The notes beneath the pieces were generated by a model that saw only the letters and a program-made list of their open reading frames with translations, did no database searches and was not told where the DNA came from. Source: CAXMST01 sp963712765 (GTDB taxonomy: Bacteria > Actinomycetota > Thermoleophilia > Solirubrobacterales > 70-9). From it: a DNA stretch of 64,000 nucleotides. Shown piece after piece: positions 24,656 to 33,329 of the stretch. The stretch is from positions 496,001-560,000 of the forward strand of contig CAVQIX010000003.1 in assembly GCA_963712765.1 (NCBI GenBank). Reading direction: 5' to 3'. The translations under genes were made by a program, and so were the position numbers. The number at the start of each line of letters is the position of its first letter. Within the stretch, counting starts at the first letter, position 1.

Positions 24656-25525
24656 TCAGCCGCGGACCCGCGACTCCATCTCGGCCGGATCGAGGCTCGG
24701 CGGGCTCCATCCCGGGCCGTGGTAGAGAACGCCCGCCTTGTCCCGCCAGCCGGTGGTGCGCTTGAGGTCGTGCCACATGGCGACGTACTCATGGAATGCG
24801 GCGCGAACCGGGTTGAACGTGTTGATGTTCTTGGTCAGGCCGTATCGGACCCGCTCGCCCTCGGGCTCGTAGGTGCCGAACATCTTGTCCCAGATGATCA
24901 GGATGCCGCCGTAGTTGCGATCGAGGTAGATCTCGTTGGCCCCGTGGTGGACGCGGTGATGGGAGGGAGTGTTGAGGAACCGCTCGAGGAAGGTCGGCAG
25001 CCGTTTGATCCGCTCGGTGTGGATCCAGAACTGGTAGATCAGCGACCACGACTGCGCGAGCAGGACCATCCATGGCTCGAACCCGACCGCCGGCAGCCAG
25101 AGCCAGAACGGCAGGTAGGTCATCGGAACCCAGGTCTGCCGCAACGCGGTCGAGAGGTTGTAGCGCTGAGAGGAGTGGTGGACTACGTGGCTCGCCCAGA
25201 AGAAGCGGCTCTCGTGACTGACCCGGTGAAACCAGTAGTAGGAGAAGTCGTCGGCGAAAAAGAGCAGCACCCACACCCACCAGTCACCAGGGTCGAGGCG
25301 CAGCGGAGTCAGCTCGTAGATCGCCGCGTACATCGCCAGCACCGCGAACTTCCAGACCGCATTGATCAGCACGTTGCCGGAGCCAAGCAGCAGGCTCGTG
25401 CGCGTGTCCCGGCGGCCGTAGCCGATCAGCTCGTCGTCCTCGTCGCGGGCGTAGCGGAAGGAGGCCGCCTCGAGCGCCAGCAGGAGCACGAAAAAAGGGA
25501 TCGCGTAGTAGAGGACCTCAGCCAC
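24656..25525 (-). CDS. Sterol desaturase / fatty acid hydroxylase family membrane protein
   Basis: 289 aa, GTG start. An integral membrane di-iron enzyme. The histidine clusters are all present: HRVSH around residue 102, HVVHHSS around 115, and NTPSHHRVHHGANE around 190, plus a later H-x-x-x-x-x-x-x-H within FHEYVAMWH. Hydrophobic segments include the N-terminal YYAIPFFVLLLALEAASF and WWVWVLLFFADDFSYYWF. Family members hydroxylate or desaturate sterols, fatty acids, carotenoids or ether lipids. The wording HSSQRYNLSTALRQTW is frequent in the bacterial alkylglycerol-monooxygenase-like subgroup. The substrate remains open. Confidence 0.9.
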   Translation of the reverse strand: MAEVLYYAIPFFVLLLALEAASFRYARDEDDELIGYGRRDTRTSLLLGSGNVLINAVWKFAVLAMYAAIYELTPLRLDPGDWWVWVLLFFADDFSYYWFHRVSHESRFFWASHVVHHSSQRYNLSTALRQTWVPMTYLPFWLWLPAVGFEPWMVLLAQSWSLIYQFWIHTERIKRLPTFLERFLNTPSHHRVHHGANEIYLDRNYGGILIIWDKMFGTYEPEGERVRYGLTKNINTFNPVRAAFHEYVAMWHDLKRTTGWRDKAGVLYHGPGWSPPSLDPAEMESRVRG

Positions 25526-25568
25526 GGCGCCGGAATGTAGCGGCCGGTCCGGGCTCCGGGGTCAGTAG

Positions 25569-26993
25569 TTAGCCACGCGGTCTGGTGGCGACCGCCCGGG
25601 CGGTCGTCCGCAGTGGCTTCTGCGTCCAGGCGGCCCGTTTGACCGCGGCGCGGCGGGGCGACCCGGGGCCGTCGTAGAAGATCGTGCGCGTCGAGGTCAG
25701 CCGCTCCGGCTGCTCCCCGCGCAACGGGTCCGTGTTCGGAATCCCGCCGTCTATCCGGGTTCCGCTCGCGCCCCAGGCAAGCTCGTCGCCGGTGCATTGC
25801 ACCTCGTCCCCGTCGTTCGGGGCGGACTGATCGAGCCGGTAGGAGCTGAGCGCGAGGCCCTCGACAGTCGTATCGAGCCTCCAGACGTGGGTGAGCGAAC
25901 CGTGCGGGCCGCTGATCTGCTCCCACAGCGGCGCCGCCTCCGGCAGCGCGTCCGGCGAGCCGTCGATCGGGACCCCGCCGCGGAACGCGTCGGAGCGATA
26001 GACCATCGTCTCCGGCGTCGGCGAGTAGTCGAGGAAGTCCATCACCCCGGGGATCGCGTGGACGCGAAGCAGGGTGGTCGCTTCCTCGCGACGGTCATAG
26101 AAGATGTGCTCGCGCTGGGTCATCGGGCCGCTGTTGGCCCCGACGTAGGAGCGGATTCCGCGGATCGGCCCGTCTATGTTGGAGACGAAAGCACCCTCGG
26201 CGGCCGTGAAGCTGTCGGTCGTGCGACCGCAGGCGCCGGGCGCGAACTGGACCTTGCGGCGGTCGAGCAGGTCGGCCCTCGTCGCCCCGCCGGCGCGGAT
26301 CTCGAGCAGGTCGTTGATCCAGCGATCGGTGAAGCGCAGTCTGTAGTGCCGCGTTGAGACGTTGCTGCGCTCGGCGTTGGGGCCGTCGCGGAAGTCGAAG
26401 TCCTCCGGGTAGGAGCCGCCGAGCAGGCGGAAGTCGTAGCCGACGAGGTCACGGCCCGCTGCGGGATCGAGCCGCGGCTTGCCGCGGAAGAGGTAGATCC
26501 AGCCTCTTGCGGAGCTGCGCGGATCCTCGATCCGGATCCGCGTGACACCGCGTCGCCGCGTTCCGTCGGGCCGAACGATCCGGCCGCGCCGATCGCGACC
26601 TGCTCGGCGACCGGCGAAGCGCGCCATCGTCGCGACCTCGTCGTCTGAGTCGAGCATCGGGTCGGGATCGGCGCCGGTCAGGGTCGAGGGATCGGCGTAG
26701 GCCTCGATCTCGATTCCTTCGCGGGTGCCGTCGTAGACGTCGCCGAGGTCGACCGTCCTGCGCTCGTCGACCTGGACCGGCACCTGCCGCCAGCCGCGCC
26801 GCTTGCGCTTGAAGGCAACGATCCGCTCCGGCTTGGCTCCCAGCAGCGAATCGAGGTCGGCCCCGCTCAACACAACGGGATCGGCGGGCCGGTTCAGGCT
26901 CGGTGCGGCCTGGGCGGCGGTGCCGAACACGGCGACGGCGCCCACTGCGGTCGCCACAAGGGCCGCCAGCCTCAGCGATCGGGCGCGCTCCAT
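25569..26993 (-). CDS. Secreted protein of unknown function
   Basis: 474 aa from ATG 26993; ATG 27014, seven codons earlier, is possible. The N-terminus (MERARSLRLAALVATAVGAV) ending near AQA is a Sec signal. The exported part is rich in Arg, Asp and Tyr. It contains GWRQVPVQVDERRTVDLGDV, SDDEVATMARFAGRRAG (an acidic D-S-D-D-E patch), LVGYDFRLLGGSYPEDFDF, and HIFYDRREEATTLLRVH near the centre. The pattern of a short metal-like acidic site inside a large beta-rich protein is shared with uncharacterised actinobacterial exported proteins. No catalytic family is recognised. It stands alone between the hydroxylase and the ABM-like gene. Confidence 0.75.
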   Translation of the reverse strand: MERARSLRLAALVATAVGAVAVFGTAAQAAPSLNRPADPVVLSGADLDSLLGAKPERIVAFKRKRRGWRQVPVQVDERRTVDLGDVYDGTREGIEIEAYADPSTLTGADPDPMLDSDDEVATMARFAGRRAGRDRRGRIVRPDGTRRRGVTRIRIEDPRSSARGWIYLFRGKPRLDPAAGRDLVGYDFRLLGGSYPEDFDFRDGPNAERSNVSTRHYRLRFTDRWINDLLEIRAGGATRADLLDRRKVQFAPGACGRTTDSFTAAEGAFVSNIDGPIRGIRSYVGANSGPMTQREHIFYDRREEATTLLRVHAIPGVMDFLDYSPTPETMVYRSDAFRGGVPIDGSPDALPEAAPLWEQISGPHGSLTHVWRLDTTVEGLALSSYRLDQSAPNDGDEVQCTGDELAWGASGTRIDGGIPNTDPLRGEQPERLTSTRTIFYDGPGSPRRAAVKRAAWTQKPLRTTARAVATRPRG

Positions 26994-27068
26994 CCTCACT
27001 TCGCCAAAAAACATCCGGGACGGAGCAAAGATGCGGTCCGGTACTCGGGTCGGAGCGCCGGTGGCCGG

Positions 27069-27362
27069 CTATTCGGAGTCGAGCAGCTGATGCCAGCCCG
27101 GCAGCAGGGGCTTGTTGAAGTAGTTGAGGGCCTCCTCGCGGGCCGTCGAGATCTCGTCGGAGGCCCAATAGCGATCGAAGTCCGCGCGGCTCTCCCAGAC
27201 CGTGGTCTGCCGGAAGTGCAGCGGATCCTCCTCCGAGCGGGTCAGCGACCAGCTCTTCGCCCCGAACGATCCGGCCCGCTCGAGGGCGGGCTTCCACGCC
27301 GCGTACCAGCGATCCGCCCGGAACGGGTGGATGTGCCAATCGATGACGTTGACCTCGGCCAT
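27069..27362 (-). CDS. ABM-like dimeric alpha/beta-barrel protein
   Basis: 97 aa. MAEVNVIDWHIHPFRADRWY, then AKSWSLTRSEEDPLHFRQTT and VWESRADFDRYWASDEI. This strand-helix-strand-strand-helix layout with a W-E-S/x-x-x-x-F-x-x-Y-W motif is that of antibiotic-biosynthesis-monooxygenase and related dimeric barrels. They act as small oxygenases, heme-degrading proteins or simply ligand-binding proteins. The conserved Trp/His residues in the first strand are present, but no specific active site can be named. The gene lies 41 bp downstream of ccr on the same strand, so it may be cotranscribed with it. Confidence 0.65.
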   Translation of the reverse strand: MAEVNVIDWHIHPFRADRWYAAWKPALERAGSFGAKSWSLTRSEEDPLHFRQTTVWESRADFDRYWASDEISTAREEALNYFNKPLLPGWHQLLDSE

Positions 27363-27403
27363 GCGGTGGGTGATCTTATCCAGGCGTGGCGCCTGCCGTG
27401 AGG

Positions 27404-28660
27404 TCAGCCGCCGACCTCGGCCCAGATGGCTCCCGGCCCGTCTTCGTGCTTGCCCGACTCGTCGTCGGTGGCGCCGACCCGGATCGCGATCTTGCCCGAG
27501 TGCTTGTTCTCGTGCATGAGCTGGTGCGCGTGCGGGACGCCGTCGAAGTCCATCGCCTGCGACAGCACCGGGCGGATCTTGCCCTCAGCCATCAGCTGGT
27601 TCGCCTTCATGCACTCGTAGGCGTTGGCGAAGTGCGACCCGATGATCTCCTTCTGCTTCATCCACAGGTAGCGGACGTCGAAGTCGAGCGTGTAGCCCGA
27701 GGTGGCCCCGCAGATCACGACCTTGCCGAACGGCTTCACGGTGAACACCGAGGTCGGGAAGGTCGCCTGCCCGACATGCTCGAAGACGATGTCGGGGGCG
27801 TCGCCGAGGATTCCCTTGACCTTCTTGGCGAAGGCGCGGGACTCCTTGAAGCGGGCCTTCTCGGCGTCGGCGTCCTCGTCGCCGGTCCGCATCATCCCGT
27901 CGAACTCCTTGCGATTGATGTAGTCGACGCAGCCGAGCTGCTTGACCAGCTCACCCTTCTCGTCGCTGGAGACGACGCCGACCGCGTTCGCGCCCGCAGC
28001 CCTCGCCAGCTGGCAGGCGAACACCCCGAGGCCGCCGGCGGCGCCCCAGATCAGGACGTTGTGGCCGGCCTGCATCTGCGCCCGGTTGAGCAGCATCCGG
28101 TAGGCGGTGAAGTAGGTCAGGCCATAGGCGGAGGACTCGACCCAGGAGAGGTTCTTCGGCTTCGGCAACAGCTGCTGGGCCTGGACCTTGGTGAACTGGG
28201 CGAACGAGCCCCAGGTGGTCTCATACCCCCAGATCCGCTGTGAGGGGGCGGCCATCGGGTCGAGGCCGTGGACCTCGACGTCCTCGTAGGAGGCCTGGTT
28301 GCAGTGGATGACGACCTCGTCGCCGGGCTTCCAGTTGGTGACCCCGGGGCCCACCTTCCAGACCACGCCGGAGGCGTCGGAGCCGCCGATGTGGTGGCCG
28401 AACTCCGGGTGGTCGGCGTAGCCGAAGACCGAGACCGGCTTGCCCAGCGCTGCCCAGACGTTGTTGAAGTTGACGCCGGCGGCCATCACTCGAACGATCA
28501 CCTCGAACGCCCCGGGCTCGGGAACCTCGACCTCCTCGGTCTGGAAAGCGTCGGTCGGCTCGCCCTCGCGCTCCTGGCGGATCACCCAGGCGGCCATCTT
28601 CTCCGGCAGCGTTCCCGGCTCGACGTCCAGCTTGCTCACTTCGGTGGTATCTACGGCCAC
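27404..28660 (-). CDS. ccr: Crotonyl-CoA carboxylase/reductase
   Basis: NADPH-dependent reductive carboxylation of crotonyl-CoA to ethylmalonyl-CoA, the committed step of the ethylmalonyl-CoA pathway. 418 aa, medium-chain dehydrogenase fold. Matches include VRVMAAGVNFNNVWAALGKP, GGSDASGVVWKVGPGV, RIWGYETTWGSFAQF, the nucleotide-binding VLIWGAAGGLGVFACQLARA, DIVFEHVGQATFP, and FDVRYLWMKQKEIIGSHFAN. The Asn in VNFNN, the E of W-G-Y-E-T and the His of G-S-H-F-A-N correspond, as I recall, to CO2-binding positions of the Kitasatospora enzyme; the neighbouring Phe is Tyr here, as I recall for Rhodobacter-type sequences. Acryloyl-CoA reductases are close relatives, so carboxylation is a strong but untested inference. 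Confidence 0.88.
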   Translation of the reverse strand: MAVDTTEVSKLDVEPGTLPEKMAAWVIRQEREGEPTDAFQTEEVEVPEPGAFEVIVRVMAAGVNFNNVWAALGKPVSVFGYADHPEFGHHIGGSDASGVVWKVGPGVTNWKPGDEVVIHCNQASYEDVEVHGLDPMAAPSQRIWGYETTWGSFAQFTKVQAQQLLPKPKNLSWVESSAYGLTYFTAYRMLLNRAQMQAGHNVLIWGAAGGLGVFACQLARAAGANAVGVVSSDEKGELVKQLGCVDYINRKEFDGMMRTGDEDADAEKARFKESRAFAKKVKGILGDAPDIVFEHVGQATFPTSVFTVKPFGKVVICGATSGYTLDFDVRYLWMKQKEIIGSHFANAYECMKANQLMAEGKIRPVLSQAMDFDGVPHAHQLMHENKHSGKIAIRVGATDDESGKHEDGPGAIWAEVGG

Positions 28661-28889
28661 GGTTCTCCTCGATCGGTAGGTCTTGGTGTGAACTTTGAAA
28701 AGCGGCGCGGAGGTTAGCGACGGCGGCCTGCGGCCGACGCCGGACTACGTCCCGGCCAGCCGGAGACACCCACCGTGAGCTAGGAAGTCGCCGGCTGGGC
28801 GTCCAGCGTCGCGGGCTCCCCGGTTTCGCCGCCGATGGCGGGAACGCAAGCATCGCGGTGCGAGGTTGGTCACTGACGCGGATCGGGTC

Positions 28890-30416
28890 TCAGAACCCGT
28901 ACAGCTCGCCGTACTTGCCCCGCAGGCGCCCCAGCAGTGCCTCGGTGTTCATCGGGCCTCCGAGCGCGAGCTCAGCGAGCTCGGCGGGCATGTAGCGCGC
29001 GCCGTGGCGATGGATCCGCTCGCCCAGCCAGGCTCGCAGCGTCTCGAGCTCGCCGGCGGCGATCAGCGCTTCGAGGTCCCCGAGCTCCTCGCCCGCCAGC
29101 TCCCATAGCTGGGCGGCGATGATGTTCCCGAGCGCGTAGGTGGGGAAGTATCCGAAAGCCCCGGCGGCCCAGTGGACGTCCTGCAGGACGCCGTGAGCCT
29201 CGTCGGGGACCTCGAGCCCGAGATAGGAGCGCGTCCGTTCGCGCCAGGCCTCCGCCAGATCGGCCGCTTCCAGCCCGCCCTCGAACAGAGCGAGCTCGAG
29301 CTCGAAGCGGAGGGCGATGTGGAGGTTGTACGTCACCTCGTCGGCCTCGACCCTGATCAGCGAGGGCTCGGCTCGGTTGGCGGCGCGGTAGAGCTCCTCG
29401 GGGTCGACGCCGGTGAAGCGATCCGGGAACTCACGCTCGAGCAGCGGCAGCGCGTTGGCCAGGAACGGTCGCGAGCGTCCGACCCAGTTCTCCCACAGGC
29501 GACTCTGGCTCTCGTGGAACGCGAGCGAGGTGGGGTGGCCGATCGGGGTCCGCCGCAGCTCCGCCGGGACGCCGGCTTCGTAGATCCCGTGGCCGGCCTC
29601 GTGCAGTGCGCTGAACAGGGCGAACGACAGGTCCTCGGGCTCGTACCTGGTCGTCAGCCGGATGTCGCCGTGGCTGATCGAGGTCGCGAAGGGGTGATCG
29701 GTGGGGTCGAGTCTCCAGATGCCGGGGGCGAGCGGCAGACGGCCGACCAGCCCGGCGAGCAGGCGGCGCTGACCTTCGACCGGGTAGCTGCCTGCGAGGA
29801 GGCCGGCGTCGATCGCACCCGAACGCTCCGAGACCGCGGCGACGATCGGCACCAATCCCGCACGCAGCCGCTCGAGCAGCCGCTTGGCGAGCGCGGTCGG
29901 CAGGCCCGGCTCGAACTCCTCCAGGAGCGGGTCGTAGGGGTGGTCGTAGGGCGCGAAGCATTCCCCGTAGCGCCGCCGCAGGTCGATGTTGCGCTCGAGG
30001 AAGGGGAGGAACCCGTCGAGGTCATCATCCAGGCGGGCACGGGCCCAGGCGCTCTCGCCGCGCGAAGCCGCGGCAGCCATCTCGCCGCGAAGATCGGTCG
30101 GGACGAGGCGGGCGCGCCCGCACTCGCGGCGAGCGACCCTGACCGTCGCCTCGGCGAGCGAGTCCGGAGCGAGTCCGGCCTCGGGGGTTGAGAGCTCCTC
30201 GACCAGCTCCCAGAGCCGATCGGAGATCAGCCGCTCGTGGCGTACCCGCGCCAGGGTCGAGATCTGCTCGGCGCGACCCTCCGAGCCTGAGGAGGGCATC
30301 ATCGTGCGCTCGTCCCAGGCGAGCAGCGCTCGGGCCCGGCCGAGGTCGGAGATCTCTCCCCAACGCTCGAGCAGCGCATCGTAGGGACCGCTCGAGCTGC
30401 CGCTGCCGTCGTTCAT
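28890..30416 (-). CDS. M32-family metallocarboxypeptidase (Taq type)
   Basis: 508 aa from ATG 30416 (ATG 30434 is also possible). Removes C-terminal residues from peptides using one metal ion. The zinc motif HEAGHGIYEAG lies in FALFSALHEAGHGIYEAG around residue 264, with the third ligand in the following FHESQSRLWENWVGRS segment. The N-terminal wording LLAWDERTMMPSSGSEGRAE matches the family's W-D-x-x-T-x-M-P start. The C-terminal VHWAAGAFGYFPTYALGN, then IIAAQLWE, is also typical. It is divergent from the nuclease-like gene at 30478, across about 60 bp. Confidence 0.93.
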   Translation of the reverse strand: MNDGSGSSSGPYDALLERWGEISDLGRARALLAWDERTMMPSSGSEGRAEQISTLARVRHERLISDRLWELVEELSTPEAGLAPDSLAEATVRVARRECGRARLVPTDLRGEMAAAASRGESAWARARLDDDLDGFLPFLERNIDLRRRYGECFAPYDHPYDPLLEEFEPGLPTALAKRLLERLRAGLVPIVAAVSERSGAIDAGLLAGSYPVEGQRRLLAGLVGRLPLAPGIWRLDPTDHPFATSISHGDIRLTTRYEPEDLSFALFSALHEAGHGIYEAGVPAELRRTPIGHPTSLAFHESQSRLWENWVGRSRPFLANALPLLEREFPDRFTGVDPEELYRAANRAEPSLIRVEADEVTYNLHIALRFELELALFEGGLEAADLAEAWRERTRSYLGLEVPDEAHGVLQDVHWAAGAFGYFPTYALGNIIAAQLWELAGEELGDLEALIAAGELETLRAWLGERIHRHGARYMPAELAELALGGPMNTEALLGRLRGKYGELYGF

Positions 30417-30477
30417 CCGGGCGCAATCTTGCATGCCGGAGATGCGTCCGGAGTCGCGACTACCTTCGAGAGTCCAG

Positions 30478-31779
30478 ATGGAGGCATCCCACGGACACGA
30501 GATCGATCAGTTGCCGCTCGGCGGGGAGGGCGGCGGCTCGGTGCGCGCTCTCGGCGACCGGCTCGTGATCGAGTCGCTTACCGTCAGCGATGAGCGGGCC
30601 GCGAGGCTGGTGCGTGAGCGGAGCGAGGCGGGTGAGGACGCGGCGGCCACGGTCGCGGCGGCGATCGAGGTCGGCGCCCGGGTGCTCGACAGCGAGGGGA
30701 CGGCGACCAACGTCGACTACGTCAAGCGCGAGCTGCAGGAGCGGCTCGGCTCCCTCAACGAGGACCTCAGCGAGACCCTCGAGTCGGGCTCGAACGAGCT
30801 CGCCGAGAGGATCGCGGCCTCGTTCGGGGCTGATCGCAGCGACTCCGTCCAGCAGCAGATCAAGCAAGCGGTGGTCACCCATCTCGACCAGCGGGTCGGC
30901 GACCTGACCAAGCTTCTCTCGGCCGAGGACGCGACCAACCCCTTGAACGCGATCCAGGTCCGGGCGACGAAGGCGATGCTCGAGGCCGAGGAGCGGCACC
31001 GCAAGCAGCTCGCGGAGATGAGGGAGTCCCACTCCGATGAGTCGCGGGCGATGCAGGAGCAGATCTCAGGTCTACGCGAGAACCTCGGGCGGGTGCTCGA
31101 GAAGCAGGACGGGGAGGCGCGTCTCGCCGAGGCCGAGGAGGCCGGCACTCGCAAGGGTCGGAGCTTCGAGGAGCGCGTCCACGAGGCGCTCGAGCGGATC
31201 GCCGAGGGTCGCGGCGACGTCGCGGTCCACACCGGCGACGTCAAGGGGGAGGGCGGCACCAAGAAGGGCGACACGGTGGTCGAGATCGGCGCCGCCGACG
31301 GCCCCTGCGTTGGACGGATCGTCTTCGAGGACAAGGACCGCCAGCTCTCGAAGAACAAGATGCGCGAGGAGCTGAATGGGGCGCTCGCCGAGCGCGAGGC
31401 GGACTTCGCCGTGCTCGTCGTCGCGGGGGAGGAGCGTATCCCCGCCGGGCAGGAGCAGCTGACCGAGTATGAGGGCGACAAGATCATCGTCGCCGTCGAT
31501 CCCGAGGAGCCCGACTGCCTCGGCCTCCTCCTCGCCTATCGCTACGCGCGGCTGCGGGTGGTCATGGCCCGCGATCGCTCGCTCGAGGTCGACGCCGCCG
31601 GGGTCCGTGACGCCGCCGAATCGGCTCGCGCCGCCCTCAAGCGCGCGCAGGCGATCCGGCTCGCGCTGGGCAACATCGACAAGAGCGCCGGCAAGGCCCG
31701 CGAAGGAGTCGACGGAATGGTCGCTGACGTCGAAGCCGAGCTGGCCAGGATCGAGACCCTCGTAGCCGCCACCGACTGA
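30478..31779 (+). CDS. Coiled-coil protein with a restriction-endonuclease-like domain (DUF2130-like)
   Basis: 433 aa from ATG 30478. Residues about 80-240 are heptad-rich helices (LQERLGSLNEDLSETLESGS; EERHRKQLAEMRESHSDESR), predicted coiled coil. Residues about 235-340 read GRSFEERVHEALERIAEGRG, then KKGDTVVEI and GRIVFEDKDRQLSKNKMREE. The acidic-D then E-x-K spacing is that of the PD-(D/E)xK nuclease core, as in DUF2130 and RmuC-type proteins. A third helical region ends the protein. A role in DNA processing is suggested by fold only. No secretion signal is present. It diverges from the M32 peptidase gene. Confidence 0.65.
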   Translation: MEASHGHEIDQLPLGGEGGGSVRALGDRLVIESLTVSDERAARLVRERSEAGEDAAATVAAAIEVGARVLDSEGTATNVDYVKRELQERLGSLNEDLSETLESGSNELAERIAASFGADRSDSVQQQIKQAVVTHLDQRVGDLTKLLSAEDATNPLNAIQVRATKAMLEAEERHRKQLAEMRESHSDESRAMQEQISGLRENLGRVLEKQDGEARLAEAEEAGTRKGRSFEERVHEALERIAEGRGDVAVHTGDVKGEGGTKKGDTVVEIGAADGPCVGRIVFEDKDRQLSKNKMREELNGALAEREADFAVLVVAGEERIPAGQEQLTEYEGDKIIVAVDPEEPDCLGLLLAYRYARLRVVMARDRSLEVDAAGVRDAAESARAALKRAQAIRLALGNIDKSAGKAREGVDGMVADVEAELARIETLVAATD

Positions 31780-31815
31780 AGGCCTCCGGATGTCCCGGAA
31801 GCTCTTCGGTTCGAG

Positions 31816-32235
31816 TCAGGGGAGCAGGAGCTCGTTCTCAGACGACGGGCGCTCGGGTCCGACCTCGAACTCGAAGTCGTCTACGCCCGGCTGGTTGGCG
31901 CTGACAAGGTAGTCACCCTCGTCGAGGTTGATCTTGAACTCGAGCACGCCCTTGGGGACGATCGGATCGGTTTGCCGGTCGGCCGGACCGGTGAAGTCGA
32001 GCTGGACCTCATCGAGCGTCTGATTGCTGATCGTGATGTTCGCGAGCCCCGCTCCCACCGGCTCACCGTTGATCTTGGTCGGAGAGACGATCACCCGGTT
32101 GTCGTTGATCCGCGCGGTCAGCTCGATCGGCGCCGGCGGCCGGGGGTTGTTCTCGAACTCCTCGGCGCCGCAGCCTGCTGTGAAGGCCACGATCCCGACG
32201 GCGGCGAGCGTGGCTGTGAGCCCTCTCCTCCTCAT
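31816..32235 (-). CDS. Putative lipoprotein
   Basis: 139 aa. MRRRGLTATLAAVGIVAFTA followed by GC-GAE gives a type II signal peptide with lipidation Cys at residue 22. The mature part has a Pro-rich linker (ENNPRPPAPIEL) and a single beta-sandwich-like domain (VIVSPTKINGEPVGAGLANI; LEFKINLDEGDYLVSANQPG). The layout resembles small cupredoxin-like or Ig-like carriers but lacks obvious metal ligands (no His/Cys cluster). It lies downstream of no clear operon partner, tail-to-tail with the coiled-coil nuclease-like gene. Function unknown. Confidence 0.8.
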   Translation of the reverse strand: MRRRGLTATLAAVGIVAFTAGCGAEEFENNPRPPAPIELTARINDNRVIVSPTKINGEPVGAGLANITISNQTLDEVQLDFTGPADRQTDPIVPKGVLEFKINLDEGDYLVSANQPGVDDFEFEVGPERPSSENELLLP

Positions 32236-32304
32236 CAGCGCCAGAATCTATCCGAACCGGCGGCGCAGGGAGGCCACCCACTCCCGACACGGAGCCCCGG
32301 GCGC

Positions 32305-33129
32305 TCAGCCGAGCCAGACCGATTGGCGATCGGCGAGCATCTCGTCGAGCGAGAGCTGGATCTTCGCCCGGATACCCTCGGCGACGTTCTGGATCGCGGC
32401 CGCGTCGTCGATCGTTTCCGCCGGCATCGCCGGGACGTCGATCGGGTCGAGGAAACGGATCCGGAACTTGGCCGGCATGTACATCAGCCCGGCGGCGAGT
32501 CCGAAGTGGGGAAAGACGTGGTTGAACGGCGCGTACAGCAGCCCTGTCATCCGTTGCAGGGTCCGCATGTGGGCGAAGATCGGCATCGCCTCCTCACCGC
32601 CGATCAGCGCGATCGGAATGATCGGGACCTTGGCCCGGATCGCGGTTCGCACAAAGCCGCCACGGCCGAAGCGCCGCAGCCGGTAGCGCTGCCACAGCAC
32701 CTTCCGCGTCCCCTTCATGCCCTCCGGGAAGACGAGCGCCAGCCGCCCCTCGTCGCCCAGCAATCGCTGGGCGTTGGCGGGGTGTGCGGGGACCACCCCG
32801 ATCTTGTTCGCGAGTGCTCCGACCATCGGAAACCCCTTGAACCAATGCTCGCCGAGCATGTACAGCGACCGTGGCGCCGGGTGCTCGTTGCGGATTGCCT
32901 GCATGATCATCGGCGCATCCGGCGGCAGCGCTCCGGAGTGGTTGCCGACGAGCAGGGCGCCGCCCTCGGCGGGGATGTTCTCGACGCCTTCGGCCTCGAC
33001 CCGGAACCAGTAGCGGTAGTAGAAGTTGAGCACCGGGTCGATCGCCGCCAGCAGGCGCTCCGAGCGCCCCCAGTCGTCCACCTCGCGGTCGGCCTCGGTT
33101 GCGGGAAGCAGCTCGCGCAGCTGCTCCAT
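32305..33129 (-). CDS. PlsC-type lysophospholipid acyltransferase family protein
   Basis: 274 aa from ATG 33129. Transfers acyl chains to a glycerolipid or similar acceptor at the membrane. Family blocks seen: NIPAEGGALLVGNHSGALPP (block I, NHSG-x-x-P-x-D type), LGEHWFKGFPMVGALANKIG (block II) and LALVFPEGMKGTRKVLWQRY (block III, FPEG). This N-H-S-G subgroup is common in actinobacteria and includes wax/diacylglycerol-like acyltransferases. The frame stays open upstream, through 33130-33329, with no ATG/GTG/TTG start that I found. The extra residues (Pro/Asp/Glu-rich) could belong only if an unusual start is used. Confidence 0.85.
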   Translation of the reverse strand: MEQLRELLPATEADREVDDWGRSERLLAAIDPVLNFYYRYWFRVEAEGVENIPAEGGALLVGNHSGALPPDAPMIMQAIRNEHPAPRSLYMLGEHWFKGFPMVGALANKIGVVPAHPANAQRLLGDEGRLALVFPEGMKGTRKVLWQRYRLRRFGRGGFVRTAIRAKVPIIPIALIGGEEAMPIFAHMRTLQRMTGLLYAPFNHVFPHFGLAAGLMYMPAKFRIRFLDPIDVPAMPAETIDDAAAIQNVAEGIRAKIQLSLDEMLADRQSVWLG

Positions 33130-33329
33130 GGACGGTCCGCTCTCGGGGGGCTCTAGCTCCGCCGAGCGGAGGGGAGCGGCCGAGAGGGTGTCGGAAGCCG
33201 GATCGAAGCCGGGGTCGGGCGGGGGCTCCGGATCGGGCGCGTGGCGCTCGGGATCAGTGCTGCCTCCCAGCAGCGGCGAATCCGAGCCCAGCGGCTTACC
33301 CCCGAGCCCGAGCGAGCGGCGCTCGGGGC

